In this document: piece after piece, positions 15,484 to 23,925 of the stretch
Layout of the letters: the number at the start of each line of letters is the position of its first letter
How positions within the stretch are numbered: position 1 is the first letter of the stretch
Source: CAILUF01 sp964505265
GTDB taxonomy: Bacteria > Pseudomonadota > Alphaproteobacteria > Rickettsiales > UBA1997
Assembly: GCA_964505265.1 (NCBI GenBank)
Contig: CAZDGN010000013.1
Span: 1-48,602, forward strand
Direction of reading: 5' to 3'
Length of the DNA: 48,602 nt
The notes under the pieces: model-generated
The model's input: only the letters and a program-made list of their open reading frames with translations
Told to the model about the DNA's origin: nothing
Database searches by the model: none
Translations under genes and position numbers: made by a program

Positions 15484-16140
15484 CTATTTTCTTTCGTTCG
15501 TTTCAACAGTAAATATTTTAGTTCGTGGTGAACTTAATGTTGATTGTGGTGGCGATGATGCGCTAAGAAAACTTAAATCAGAGGCGTAGTGATCTGGTTG
15601 ATTTTGATGGGTTTGATTACTACTTGCAAATAAATGCTCTAAAAAAGCCTCATCTTTATTCATAGATTGGCTTAATGGATTATTGCTTATACTTAATAAC
15701 TGTCTTGAAAAACCATCTGCAACAATATCCGTAGAGTGTAAATGCGAAAATAATGAATTATTCCTGCCATATCCTTTATTCATTTGCTCATCTTGAGTAA
15801 ATTTTTTTTCTATATCCGAATCGTCTGCAAAATTATTAAATTGAGATAATGCTGGATCCTGTTCCAACATACTTGCCATATTCGATGATATGTGCTCAAT
15901 TTCTATGTTTCTAAAAATCTTTTCTACATAACTCATATTTGTCCTTGTGCATATTCCTGATTCTATACATGATATGTAGGTTTTAAGGTATTGTTGATAT
16001 GAAAGAGTTTTTCTAATATCTACTTCTGTAGTTTTTTCTTGTAATTCTAGAAAAGTTTGAGGTGCGTATCTTTGAAAATCATTCTGAAATCTTCTCTCAA
16101 AATCTTGTTGAAAATTCAATTGACTGGAGCCTGTTTTCAT
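15484..16140 (-). CDS. Unknown hydrophilic protein coupled to miaB
   Basis: The 218-residue product has no signal peptide or transmembrane segment and I recognise no family. The first half is rich in Gln, Glu and aromatic residues (FQQDFERRFQNDFQRY, predicted helical); one Cys pair occurs in ISCIESGIC (about residues 56-64). The second half is Ser/Asn/Gln/Pro-rich and ends in a low-complexity basic tail. The ATG overlaps the miaB stop as ATGA, so it is probably co-translated with miaB. The disordered polar composition in a genome with type IV secretion makes a secreted effector possible, but nothing in the sequence shows that directly. Confidence 0.6.
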   Translation of the reverse strand: MKTGSSQLNFQQDFERRFQNDFQRYAPQTFLELQEKTTEVDIRKTLSYQQYLKTYISCIESGICTRTNMSYVEKIFRNIEIEHISSNMASMLEQDPALSQFNNFADDSDIEKKFTQDEQMNKGYGRNNSLFSHLHSTDIVADGFSRQLLSISNNPLSQSMNKDEAFLEHLFASSNQTHQNQPDHYASDLSFLSASSPPQSTLSSPRTKIFTVETNERK

Positions 16141-17516
16141 AATATTTCTGCAATTAAACTGCTTGGTCTAGATTTAATTATTTTTACATCGATAATTTTG
16201 TTGTAAAATTTTTTTTCATCTTCTTTTTTAACTTCAAGGACAACCGATTGAAGCCAAGGACTTTTGCCCCAAAGTTGAATTATTTTTTCATTGACTCTTT
16301 TTGATTTAACCTTGGATTTTGGAGCGGTTTTTTCAATTAAAATTGACATTTTGCAATTTTCAAATTTTTTATTAAAGGCAATTTGTTGTTCGGTTAAAAG
16401 TTTTTGTAATTCTGCCAATCTTTCATCTTTAATATTTTCTGGTATTTGCAGGTTGGAATCCGCCGAAGGAGTCCCTGCCCTTGGTGAATATTTAAAAGAA
16501 TAACATTGTGTGAAACCTACGTCTTTAACCAAATTCAAAGTGTCGACGAAGTCTCGATCTGATTCTCCTGGGAAGCCGACAATAAAATCTGAGGATAAGC
16601 CAATTTCTGGGCAATATTTTCGGAGTTTTTCAATTATTTTAAGATAATCTTGTCTGGTATGTTTGCGATTCATTGCCTTTAAGACATTGTTAGAGCCTGA
16701 TTGAACAGGTAAATGTAAAAAAGGCATTAGTTTTTTAATATCGCGATGTGCTGATATTAGGTCATCACTCATATCTCTGGGGTGTGATGTGGTATAGCGT
16801 ATTCGTTGAATCGGAGAAATTTCAGCGATTTTTTCGATTAATTTTGCCAAAGATGATGGATTTTTATGTTCATCAAGACCATGATAAGCATTTACATTTT
16901 GCCCAAGCAAATAAATTTCTTGAACTCCATTATCTGCTAAGACCTTAATTTCATCAAGAATTTTGTTAACATCTCTTGAATATTCCACTCCTCGAGTGTA
17001 AGGAACAACACAAAAGGTACAAAATTTATCACAACCTTCTTGAACCGTAACAAAGGAGCTGGCGCCAATTCCAGTTTTGATTTGTTGAGGCAAATTATCG
17101 AATTTATGATCGGGAACGAAATCTAAATTGATTTGCTTTTTTTTGTCTCTAATAACCTTTCCAACTAAGTCTGGTAATGTTTGATAACTTTCGGGTCCAA
17201 CAATTATATCAACCACATTTGACCGCTTAAAAATTTCTTCACCCTCGGCTTGAGCAACGCAACCAGCAACGGCAACAATCATTTGTTTGCCCTGCTCTTT
17301 CATTTGATTTTTATGTGGACGAATTCTGCCTAAATCCGAGAATAATTTTTCACTAGCTTTTTCGCGAATATGGCAAGTATTGATAATAACCATATCTGAA
17401 TCGACAGGAGAATCAACAGTTTCATAGCCAACGGCATTCATTAAATCTTGCATTCGATCGGAATCGTATACATTCATCTGGCAACCATAGGTTTTGATAT
17501 ATATTTTTTTTGGCAT
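16137..17516 (-). CDS. miaB: tRNA-2-methylthio-N6-dimethylallyladenosine synthase
   Basis: Radical-SAM methylthiotransferase that converts i6A37 to ms2i6A37 in tRNAs reading UNN codons. The 459-residue product has three N-terminal cluster cysteines (TYGCQMN, INTCHIREKA, VAGCVAQAEG), the radical-SAM motif CDKFCTFC (about residues 164-171), and a C-terminal TRAM domain. Length is typical. It starts 2 bp after the stop of the upstream methyltransferase gene and ends in an ATGA overlap with the downstream unknown gene, giving a three-gene minus-strand unit. Confidence 0.95.
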   Translation of the reverse strand: MPKKIYIKTYGCQMNVYDSDRMQDLMNAVGYETVDSPVDSDMVIINTCHIREKASEKLFSDLGRIRPHKNQMKEQGKQMIVAVAGCVAQAEGEEIFKRSNVVDIIVGPESYQTLPDLVGKVIRDKKKQINLDFVPDHKFDNLPQQIKTGIGASSFVTVQEGCDKFCTFCVVPYTRGVEYSRDVNKILDEIKVLADNGVQEIYLLGQNVNAYHGLDEHKNPSSLAKLIEKIAEISPIQRIRYTTSHPRDMSDDLISAHRDIKKLMPFLHLPVQSGSNNVLKAMNRKHTRQDYLKIIEKLRKYCPEIGLSSDFIVGFPGESDRDFVDTLNLVKDVGFTQCYSFKYSPRAGTPSADSNLQIPENIKDERLAELQKLLTEQQIAFNKKFENCKMSILIEKTAPKSKVKSKRVNEKIIQLWGKSPWLQSVVLEVKKEDEKKFYNKIIDVKIIKSRPSSLIAEIL

Positions 17517-17518
17517 TT

Positions 17519-18277
17519 TTATTTTTTTTGTCCAGAAATTGTAATTATATTAAAGGTCGCATTAAAAGAATTAGTCGACTTATTAAAAAATAATTGATAA
17601 TTTTCTAGAAGTTGATTAAGTAATTTTCTGGTAAAAAATTTTTTACTTCTGTTAATCATAATATTTCCAAGTCCCATATTTTTCAAGTCATAAAGTAAAT
17701 TAATTGGTTTTTGGTAATTAATAACAATTTTTTCTAAATCGGCAATAGGATTTGCAAAACCAGCCTGCCCTAAAATTTGTGCTGAAGTTTTGATATCAAT
17801 GGTTGGTGGCATTCTTGGCGAGATGGCATTATAAATTTTTTCTTCAGCTAAATAAATTGATTTTCTAAGTTCTGGTAAATTTTCATCGCCAAAAAAACTA
17901 GCAATAAAATATCCATTTGGATTTAAACACTTATAAATTTTTGATAAAAAATTTACCACATCATTAATAAAATGTAAATCTAAGTTATTGATAACCAAAT
18001 CATATTTTTCTGAGCCAAAATCGATATTATTTTCATCGGCAATATCGCTAAATTCGTTATAATAAAATTTGGATTTTGAAAAATAATTTTTAAAAAATTC
18101 ATCCTTGGCATTAATTTCTAATACTTTGGCAAAATTTATATTTTGAATTTCAATATTTTCTATAATATTTATTGCAACCTGAGAATAAATAAAATTATAA
18201 TTAGAAAATAAACCCCGATATCTTTGGCAATTTTTTTGCCATAAATTTCTGTCAAAAATATTTTGTTTTATCACCAT
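17519..18277 (-). CDS. NDUFAF5/BioC-like SAM-dependent methyltransferase
   Basis: The 252-residue product starts near the family motif IFDRNLWQKNCQRY and contains YDLVINNLDLHFINDV (post-I region) and LKPDG-like LNPNGYFIASFFG, then ELRKSIYLAEE and PRMPPTIDIK, which are features of the alphaproteobacterial relatives of mitochondrial NDUFAF5, a complex I assembly factor. Motif I is poorly conserved (VLEINAKDEFF instead of a Gly-rich loop), so activity is uncertain. It diverges from comF, a neighbour often seen in alphaproteobacteria, with the two start codons overlapping. Alternative: a BioC-type methyltransferase of biotin synthesis. Confidence 0.7.
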   Translation of the reverse strand: MVIKQNIFDRNLWQKNCQRYRGLFSNYNFIYSQVAINIIENIEIQNINFAKVLEINAKDEFFKNYFSKSKFYYNEFSDIADENNIDFGSEKYDLVINNLDLHFINDVVNFLSKIYKCLNPNGYFIASFFGDENLPELRKSIYLAEEKIYNAISPRMPPTIDIKTSAQILGQAGFANPIADLEKIVINYQKPINLLYDLKNMGLGNIMINRSKKFFTRKLLNQLLENYQLFFNKSTNSFNATFNIITISGQKK

Positions 18278-18992
18278 GATTTTCTTTAAAAAATTTATTC
18301 AATTATTATTTCCTAATACTTGCCTGTCTTGCCATACAATTATTAGTTATGACGGCGAATTTTGTGCAAATTGCTGGAAAGATTTGCAATTTATCAAAAA
18401 TCCAAAATGTAAAATTTGTTCATTTCCATTTGATTTTTCTCTAAAGGTCTCTGACAATATTTGCACAAATTGTCTAAAGAAAAAACCATTTTACGATAAA
18501 GTTTACACCATCTTTAGATATAATTCAACAATTGGCGAGGTGATTGCTAATTTTAAATATCGCGACCAAACTTTTATCGCTAAAAGATTGGTAAAAATTA
18601 TTAATAAATTCACAAATATTGAATTAAAAAATTATGATTTGGTGATTGGAGTGGCTCTTCATAAAAAAAAATTGCGAACAAGAAAATTTAATCAAGCAAT
18701 TTTATTGGCAAAATTTTTATGCAAAGATAAATTAATGTATGATTTGATTATTCGTATAAAAAATAATAATTCGCAAGTTAAGCTTGGACAGAAACAACGA
18801 ATAAAAAACATCAAAAGTTCTTTTATTTTGAATCCAAAATATAAAGCAAATAAGTTGGTAAAAAATACAAAAATATTAATCATCGACGATGTTATAACAA
18901 CCTCCTCTACTATTAATTCAATAGCAAAAATTCTAAAGCGAAATAAAGCCAAAAAAGTTGATGTTTTGGCTATTGCAAAAACTGTATTTTGA
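18276..18992 (+). CDS. comF: ComF family amidophosphoribosyltransferase-like protein
   Basis: The 238-residue product begins with the usual ComF zinc-binding region: CLSCH, CANCW, CKIC and CTNC pairs in residues 15-65. It ends with a type I phosphoribosyltransferase fold containing the PRPP loop ILIIDDVITTSSTI (about 205-218). ComF proteins are linked to natural transformation (DNA uptake into the cytoplasm) in some bacteria, and they are widespread in non-competent ones. Its start codon overlaps that of the divergent methyltransferase gene (CATG), and its stop lies 3 bp from the convergent gene that follows. The pilus-like genes at 1-7 kb make competence conceivable but unproven. Confidence 0.88.
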   Translation: MIFFKKFIQLLFPNTCLSCHTIISYDGEFCANCWKDLQFIKNPKCKICSFPFDFSLKVSDNICTNCLKKKPFYDKVYTIFRYNSTIGEVIANFKYRDQTFIAKRLVKIINKFTNIELKNYDLVIGVALHKKKLRTRKFNQAILLAKFLCKDKLMYDLIIRIKNNNSQVKLGQKQRIKNIKSSFILNPKYKANKLVKNTKILIIDDVITTSSTINSIAKILKRNKAKKVDVLAIAKTVF

Positions 18993-18995
18993 AAA

Positions 18996-20066
18996 TTATT
19001 TGTTGTTTATTTCTATATTTTCTCCAACTTCAAGCAATAAAAAATCATTCTCGATATTTTGCTCAAGTCGTTGTTTTTTTAATTCATTTGCGGGGTCTTT
19101 AAAATTATCAGAAGCGAGTTGAAAAGTTTCAAAATGCATCGCAATAGATTTTTTAGCATTAAGCTCTTTGTGAGCCATAACCGCTTGAAGGGGGCTAATA
19201 TGATGTCTAATCATAAAATCTTCAGGTTTGTAAGCTCCAATTGGAAGCATCGCCAATTCAAAATTTTGATATTTTTCTTTAGCCTTTTTAAAATGATCAC
19301 CATAGCCAGTGTCGCCTGCAAAATAAATATTTCCTAACTTAGTTTGTAAAACGAAAGCTCCCCATAAGGTGGCATTTGAGCCAAAAAACATTCGTTTTGA
19401 CCAATGTCTGGCGGGTTCAAAATTTATAGCAAGATTTTCGTTAAAAATGGTATTTTGACCCCAGTCAAGTTCGGTGCAATCAAAATTTAATTTTTTTATC
19501 TTATTGAAAAAATGGCAAATACCTAAACCAACATAAAATTTTGGAGCAAATTTTTTATTTAAATTTTTTAAGGTTGGTAAATCAAGATGATCATAATGTG
19601 AATGACTTATCAAAACCACATCAATTTTTGGCAAATCATCAAAATTAATTCCGGGTTTTTTGGCACGTTTTGGACCCAAAAACTTAACAGGACTTGCGCG
19701 ATTTGACCAGATTGGGTCGGTCAAAATATTTAAATTAGAAAATTGTAATAAAAATGTCGAATGACCAACAAAAGTTATAGAAATTTTATCTTGAATTTGC
19801 GGTTTTGGATTAAAAGTTTTAACCTCAATAAGATTGTCCACCCATTTAGATTTTCCATTTTCGGATTCATATTTGGCTTTTGCTTTATAATATGACATGA
19901 AATTTTTTTTAATTGGGTCATTAAATTCTGGATTGAAAAATTTTTTGCCATCAAAATGATCGGATTTTGGACCCTTGTAATAACCAGATTCAGTGAATAA
20001 AAAACATGAAGACACGAAGCTAACAATTAAAATTAAAACAAAATATTTAAAAAAATTTTTAAACAT
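18996..20066 (-). CDS. Metallo-beta-lactamase-fold lipoprotein (NAPE-PLD/UlaG-like)
   Basis: The 356-residue product has an N-terminal hydrophobic signal ending in a lipobox-like VSSC (about residue 21), so it is likely a lipoprotein. Residues of the MBL fold follow: FVGHSTFLLQF, LTDPIW, the metal motif HSHYDHLD (about 155-162), PARHWSKR, and FAGDTGYG with the bridging Asp. These match the NAPE-PLD-like branch found in many Proteobacteria, presumed phosphodiesterases of unclear natural substrate. It is the last gene of the maeB unit, starting 23 bp after the SDHAF4-like gene. Confidence 0.82.
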   Translation of the reverse strand: MFKNFFKYFVLILIVSFVSSCFLFTESGYYKGPKSDHFDGKKFFNPEFNDPIKKNFMSYYKAKAKYESENGKSKWVDNLIEVKTFNPKPQIQDKISITFVGHSTFLLQFSNLNILTDPIWSNRASPVKFLGPKRAKKPGINFDDLPKIDVVLISHSHYDHLDLPTLKNLNKKFAPKFYVGLGICHFFNKIKKLNFDCTELDWGQNTIFNENLAINFEPARHWSKRMFFGSNATLWGAFVLQTKLGNIYFAGDTGYGDHFKKAKEKYQNFELAMLPIGAYKPEDFMIRHHISPLQAVMAHKELNAKKSIAMHFETFQLASDNFKDPANELKKQRLEQNIENDFLLLEVGENIEINNK

Positions 20067-20089
20067 AAAAATATTAGCTTTTTATTAGG

Positions 20090-20266
20090 TTAAAAATCAA
20101 TGGCATGACCATTAATTGACCAATCGCCAAATTTAGTATAGTCTTTATGTTCGTCTTCAGGTTTTGGTTTATTTTCAATTGGCTTTGCAGTTAAATTGTT
20201 AATTTTAATTTTGGATTCAATAGTTGTTTTTTTGGAATTTGAAGTTTTATTTTTATTTTCTAGCAT
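20090..20266 (-). CDS. DUF1674 / SDHAF4-like succinate dehydrogenase assembly factor
   Basis: The 58-residue product has a basic, disordered N-terminus and ends in YTKFGDWSINGHAIDF, which matches the diagnostic C-terminal pattern of DUF1674 (Y-G-D-W-x(3)-G-x(3)-D-F). Its mitochondrial homologue SDHAF4 binds flavinylated SdhA before assembly of complex II. ATG 20266 lies 4 bp after the stop of the gene upstream; a longer reading would overlap that gene. Its place after the malic enzyme gene fits a C4-dicarboxylate context; sdh genes are not in the window. Confidence 0.8.
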   Translation of the reverse strand: MLENKNKTSNSKKTTIESKIKINNLTAKPIENKPKPEDEHKDYTKFGDWSINGHAIDF

Positions 20267-20270
20267 TTTT

Positions 20271-20720
20271 TTATTGTTGTTGTTCACCTTGAGCAACAAT
20301 TGAAGTTTTACCCTTAATATCAAGGTTAATTTGTTTTAAAGCTGATAAATTATTTAATGAGGTTAAAATTCCAAGAGATTTAATGGCAAAACATTCGCTT
20401 TTTGGTAAGCCCATAATGCTAAAAACACTTCCATCAAACACCGCAAGAAGGTTTTTTTGCATCGCTCCCTCGCCCAATAGTTCAGATTGAATTGTATCAA
20501 TTCCACCTTCAATTCCTAGTGAAATGCCAGATCCAGATCCTATTCCGATATTTCCCATTATATCTCCTTCTAATACTCTTCCAGAAAGAATTGACATACC
20601 TCCAGAACTTCCTTCATAATCAGGGCTATAAGCGGAACTATTTTTAACTCCATCTGAATAATTATTATTTAAATTTAGTGATGCAATATATTCTGGTGTA
20701 TAATGTGATGCGTTTGCCAT
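20271..20720 (-). CDS. Unknown Gly/Ser-rich protein
   Basis: The 149-residue product is not recognised. It starts MANASHYTPEYIASLN, has a long Gly/Ser/Ile-rich middle (about residues 35-80), one Cys (KSECFAIKS), and ends in a Gln run. It has no signal peptide or transmembrane helix. It sits 15 bp after maeB and 4 bp before the SDHAF4-like gene, so it is co-transcribed with metabolic genes; whether it is related to them is unknown. Confidence 0.6.
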   Translation of the reverse strand: MANASHYTPEYIASLNLNNNYSDGVKNSSAYSPDYEGSSGGMSILSGRVLEGDIMGNIGIGSGSGISLGIEGGIDTIQSELLGEGAMQKNLLAVFDGSVFSIMGLPKSECFAIKSLGILTSLNNLSALKQINLDIKGKTSIVAQGEQQQ

Positions 20721-20735
20721 AATTTTTTAATTAAA

Positions 20736-23045
20736 TTAATCAACTGCACCAATTGCAGTCATATTTAAAATATCATTAATTGACGAACGCATAGTTACAA
20801 TTTGCACTGGTTTTTCAAATCCATCCAGAATTGGACCAATTACTGTGCAATTTCCAACTTCTTCTAATAATTTGGTGGCAATGCTTGCTGAATGAAGCCC
20901 TGGGCAAATTAAAATATTTGCAGGTCCTGATAATTTGCAAAATGGATATTTTGCCATTTTATCTGGATTTAAAGCCACATCCGCAGTCATTTCTCCATCA
21001 TATTCAAAATCAACTTTTTTCATTTCGTCAAGAAGTTCAACCGCTTTTTTAATTCGACTAGATTCGTTTTTTAAAGCGCTTCCAAAGTTAGAAAATGATA
21101 AAAAGGCAACTCTTGGCTCATAACCCATTTTGCGAACTTTTTTTGCAGTTTGAATGGCGATATTAACCAAATGTTCTGATGATGAAAGCTCTGAGCAAGC
21201 GGTGTCGGCAATAAAAATTGTGCGACCCTTGGAAATAATCATTGAAATACCTAACACAATTTGGTCTTTCTTGTTTTTAATAACTTGCCAAATATCTTTT
21301 AGTGATTTGCTATAGCCTCTGGTTAAGCCTGTAACTAATAAATCGCCATAACCGCAGGCTAGCATTGAGCCAGCAAAAATATTACGATCAGTTTTAATCA
21401 TTCTTGAACAATCTGAAAGCAAAACTCCTTTTCTTTGCAATTTTTCGTAAAGATGCTCAATATATTTATTATTATCTTCGGATAAGGCGGAATTAAAGAT
21501 TTCAATTCCTTTTTCATCGATGTTTAACTCGGACATTTTTTGTAAAATACGGTCTTTTTTGCCAATTAAAATTGGTTTACCATATTTATTGTCGCGCCAT
21601 AAAGAAGCCACTTTAATAATTTCTGGCTGCTCTCCTTCAGCAAAAATAACATTTTTAGGGGCTCTTTTTAATTTTTCAAAAATTAAACTTAGACTATTGG
21701 CTGATGGATCTCTGCGGGCTTGAAGTTGCTTGGCATACAGCTCCCAATCTTTGATTGGTTTTTTGGCAACACCAGATTCGACCGCAGCCTTAGCTACAGC
21801 AACTGGAATGGTATATATTAATCGAGAGTCAAATGGAGTTGGAATGATATAATTTGGACCAAATTTCATTTCGCGACCGCCATAGGCTTTAATTACCTCG
21901 TCTGGAACTGGTAAGCGCGCAAGTTCAGCGAGGGCTTTTACTGCGGCTATTTTCATTTCTTCATTGATGGTTGAAGCACGAACATCAAGGGCTCCACGGA
22001 AAATATATGGAAAGCCCATAACATTATTAACTTGATTTTCGTAGTCGCTCCTGCCAGTTGCAACAATTGCATCATCACGTACAGATTTAACTTCTTCAGG
22101 TAAAATTTCAGGATCAGGATTGGCCATAGCAAAAATTACTGGATTTTTTGCCATTGATTTAACCATTTCTTTAGTTACCGCTCCTTTAACTGACAATCCT
22201 AAAAACACATCAGCTCCAGCCATCGCTTCTGCAAGGCTTCTAGCCTTAGTATCAACTGCATGTGCCGATTTCCATTGATTCATCCCATCGGTTCTGCCCT
22301 TGTAAATTACTCCTTTGGTATCACACAAAATAGCATTATTGTGCGGTAAGCCCATCGCTTTAAGTAATTCTAAGCAAGCAATGCCAGCGGCACCTGCACC
22401 ATTTACTACCACCTTAATATCTTTAAATTTTTTGCCTGATAAATGTAAAACATTCAAAATTCCAGCTGCTGAAATAATCGCAGTGCCGTGTTGATCATCG
22501 TGAAAAACTGGAACATCCATAATTTCGCGAAGTTTGCTTTCGATGATGAAACATTCAGGAGCCTTGATATCTTCTAGGTTAATGCCACCCCAAGTTGGTG
22601 ATAAAAATCTTACACAATTAATAAATTCATCTACATTTTCGGTTGCCACCTCAATATCAACCGAATCAATGTCGGCGAATCTTTTGAACAAAACTGACTT
22701 TCCTTCCATAACTGGTTTTCCAGCTAATGCTCCTAAATTTCCCAAACCCAAAACCGCTGTGCCGTTTGATATAACTGCTACATAATTGCCTTTTGAAGTA
22801 TAATCATAGGCGGATTCTGGATTTTTAGCGATTTCTAAACAAGGAACAGCAACACCAGGGGAGTAAGCTAAAGCCAATTCTCTTTGAGTGTTTAGTGGTT
22901 TTGTTGCATGCATCGCAACTTTTCCTGGTTGACCTTGCATATGAAAATTTAAAGCCTCAATTTCTTTTTGGGGGCGAGTATTATTTGCATTTGCATTATC
23001 TTTATTGGATGAAACTTGATTATTCGATTGTTTTTTATTAGTCAT
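20736..23045 (-). CDS. maeB: NADP-dependent malic enzyme with phosphotransacetylase-like domain
   Basis: Oxidatively decarboxylates malate to pyruvate, making NADPH. The 769-residue product has the malic enzyme N-terminal domain (LALAYSPGVAVPCLEI, VISNGTAVLGLGNLG, FHDDQHGTAIISAAG) and a Rossmann part (VVNGAGAAGIACLELL, FAMANPDPEI) through about residue 420. A PTA-like C-terminal domain of about 320 residues (VIFAEGEQPEIIKVA, GPANILICPGLHSA) follows; in this family it is regulatory rather than a working phosphotransacetylase. Size is typical for the alphaproteobacterial MaeB type. It is the first gene of a four-gene unit, with a good promoter match at 23077-23105. Confidence 0.95.
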   Translation of the reverse strand: MTNKKQSNNQVSSNKDNANANNTRPQKEIEALNFHMQGQPGKVAMHATKPLNTQRELALAYSPGVAVPCLEIAKNPESAYDYTSKGNYVAVISNGTAVLGLGNLGALAGKPVMEGKSVLFKRFADIDSVDIEVATENVDEFINCVRFLSPTWGGINLEDIKAPECFIIESKLREIMDVPVFHDDQHGTAIISAAGILNVLHLSGKKFKDIKVVVNGAGAAGIACLELLKAMGLPHNNAILCDTKGVIYKGRTDGMNQWKSAHAVDTKARSLAEAMAGADVFLGLSVKGAVTKEMVKSMAKNPVIFAMANPDPEILPEEVKSVRDDAIVATGRSDYENQVNNVMGFPYIFRGALDVRASTINEEMKIAAVKALAELARLPVPDEVIKAYGGREMKFGPNYIIPTPFDSRLIYTIPVAVAKAAVESGVAKKPIKDWELYAKQLQARRDPSANSLSLIFEKLKRAPKNVIFAEGEQPEIIKVASLWRDNKYGKPILIGKKDRILQKMSELNIDEKGIEIFNSALSEDNNKYIEHLYEKLQRKGVLLSDCSRMIKTDRNIFAGSMLACGYGDLLVTGLTRGYSKSLKDIWQVIKNKKDQIVLGISMIISKGRTIFIADTACSELSSSEHLVNIAIQTAKKVRKMGYEPRVAFLSFSNFGSALKNESSRIKKAVELLDEMKKVDFEYDGEMTADVALNPDKMAKYPFCKLSGPANILICPGLHSASIATKLLEEVGNCTVIGPILDGFEKPVQIVTMRSSINDILNMTAIGAVD

Positions 23046-23076
23046 AAATTAAATTATTTAAATTAGGATTTTATCT

Positions 23077-23105
23077 AAATTACAATTATTATTTTTTATT
23101 GTCAA
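23077..23105 (-). promoter_or_regulatory. Predicted sigma-70-type promoter of maeB
   Basis: Read on the minus strand, a perfect TTGACA (23105-23100) is followed after 17 bp by TAATTT (23082-23077), about 32 bp before the maeB ATG. Consensus match only; the -10 box is weak. Confidence 0.45.
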
Positions 23106-23115
23106 AAATTTGTTT

Positions 23116-23883
23116 ATGAATTCTTTCGAAATTTCAGCGGTTAATATTAACAATGATTGTTATAAAAAATTTAATGGTATTCGCCAAATTGATTATCTAA
23201 TTTTTCATCATATACAATGTAATAATTTAACTGAAGCAATCGACGCCTTTGAATATCATGGTGTTAGTGCACATTTTGTGGTTACAGAAGATGGCGAAAT
23301 TACACAATTAGTTGAAGAAAATGACATCGCTTTTCATGCTGGAGTTAGCTACTGGAATGGTATTAAAGGATTAAATGCTTCATCAATTGGTATTGAATTT
23401 TTAAATAGTTCCCCATTCGAAAAAATATTTTCAGAAGAACAGCTTCAATCAGGTTTAAAACTTGCTACTTATTTAAAAAATAAATATAAAATTGCCAATC
23501 GTTTTATCTTAGGTCATAGTGATATTGCTTTTGATTCGCAGACCAATTTATTAAATCGTAAACAAGATCCTTCCCATTTATTTAATTGGGAGTTTTTTGC
23601 TTTAAACGATATAGGTTTATATCCAGAATTTGATAATCGCGAAGAGTTTAATGAATTATATTTTGCAATTGAAGATAAAAGTCCAAAAATTCTAGAAATT
23701 AAAGAAAAATTAGCATATTTTGGCTATAAAATTGAAAATTTTGATGAAAATTTTGATGAAGAAATGCAAAATTTAGCTATTGTTTTTAATCGTCATTTTA
23801 ATAATAAATCCAATGTTGAAAACCACAATTTATGGCTTAAAACCTCAGATTATGCATTAAATTATTTATTAAATTTAATATAG
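23116..23883 (+). CDS. N-acetylmuramoyl-L-alanine amidase (AmpD/AmiD type)
   Basis: Cleaves the amide bond between MurNAc and L-alanine in peptidoglycan or its fragments, with zinc. The 255-residue product has the Amidase_2 fold: FHHIQCN with the first zinc His (about residues 31-32), VSAHFVVTEDGEITQLV, AFHAGVSYW, IGIEFLNS, then ILGHSDIAF (second zinc His) and RKQDPSHLFNW (zinc Asp). The C-terminal 80 residues look like a peptidoglycan-binding helical domain, as in E. coli AmiD. I use ATG 23116 rather than TTG 23110. No obvious signal peptide is seen, so a cytoplasmic recycling role is as likely as a periplasmic one. It is divergent from maeB. Confidence 0.85.
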   Translation: MNSFEISAVNINNDCYKKFNGIRQIDYLIFHHIQCNNLTEAIDAFEYHGVSAHFVVTEDGEITQLVEENDIAFHAGVSYWNGIKGLNASSIGIEFLNSSPFEKIFSEEQLQSGLKLATYLKNKYKIANRFILGHSDIAFDSQTNLLNRKQDPSHLFNWEFFALNDIGLYPEFDNREEFNELYFAIEDKSPKILEIKEKLAYFGYKIENFDENFDEEMQNLAIVFNRHFNNKSNVENHNLWLKTSDYALNYLLNLI

Positions 23884-23925
23884 AAAAATTTAAAAACTTA
23901 TGATTTGTTTAATTTTTAACTAAAA

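Noticed and set aside
18276..18992. Taking comF plus the pilus-like genes as proof of natural competence.
   Set aside because: ComF is widespread in non-competent bacteria and no ComEA, ComEC or DprA is in the window.
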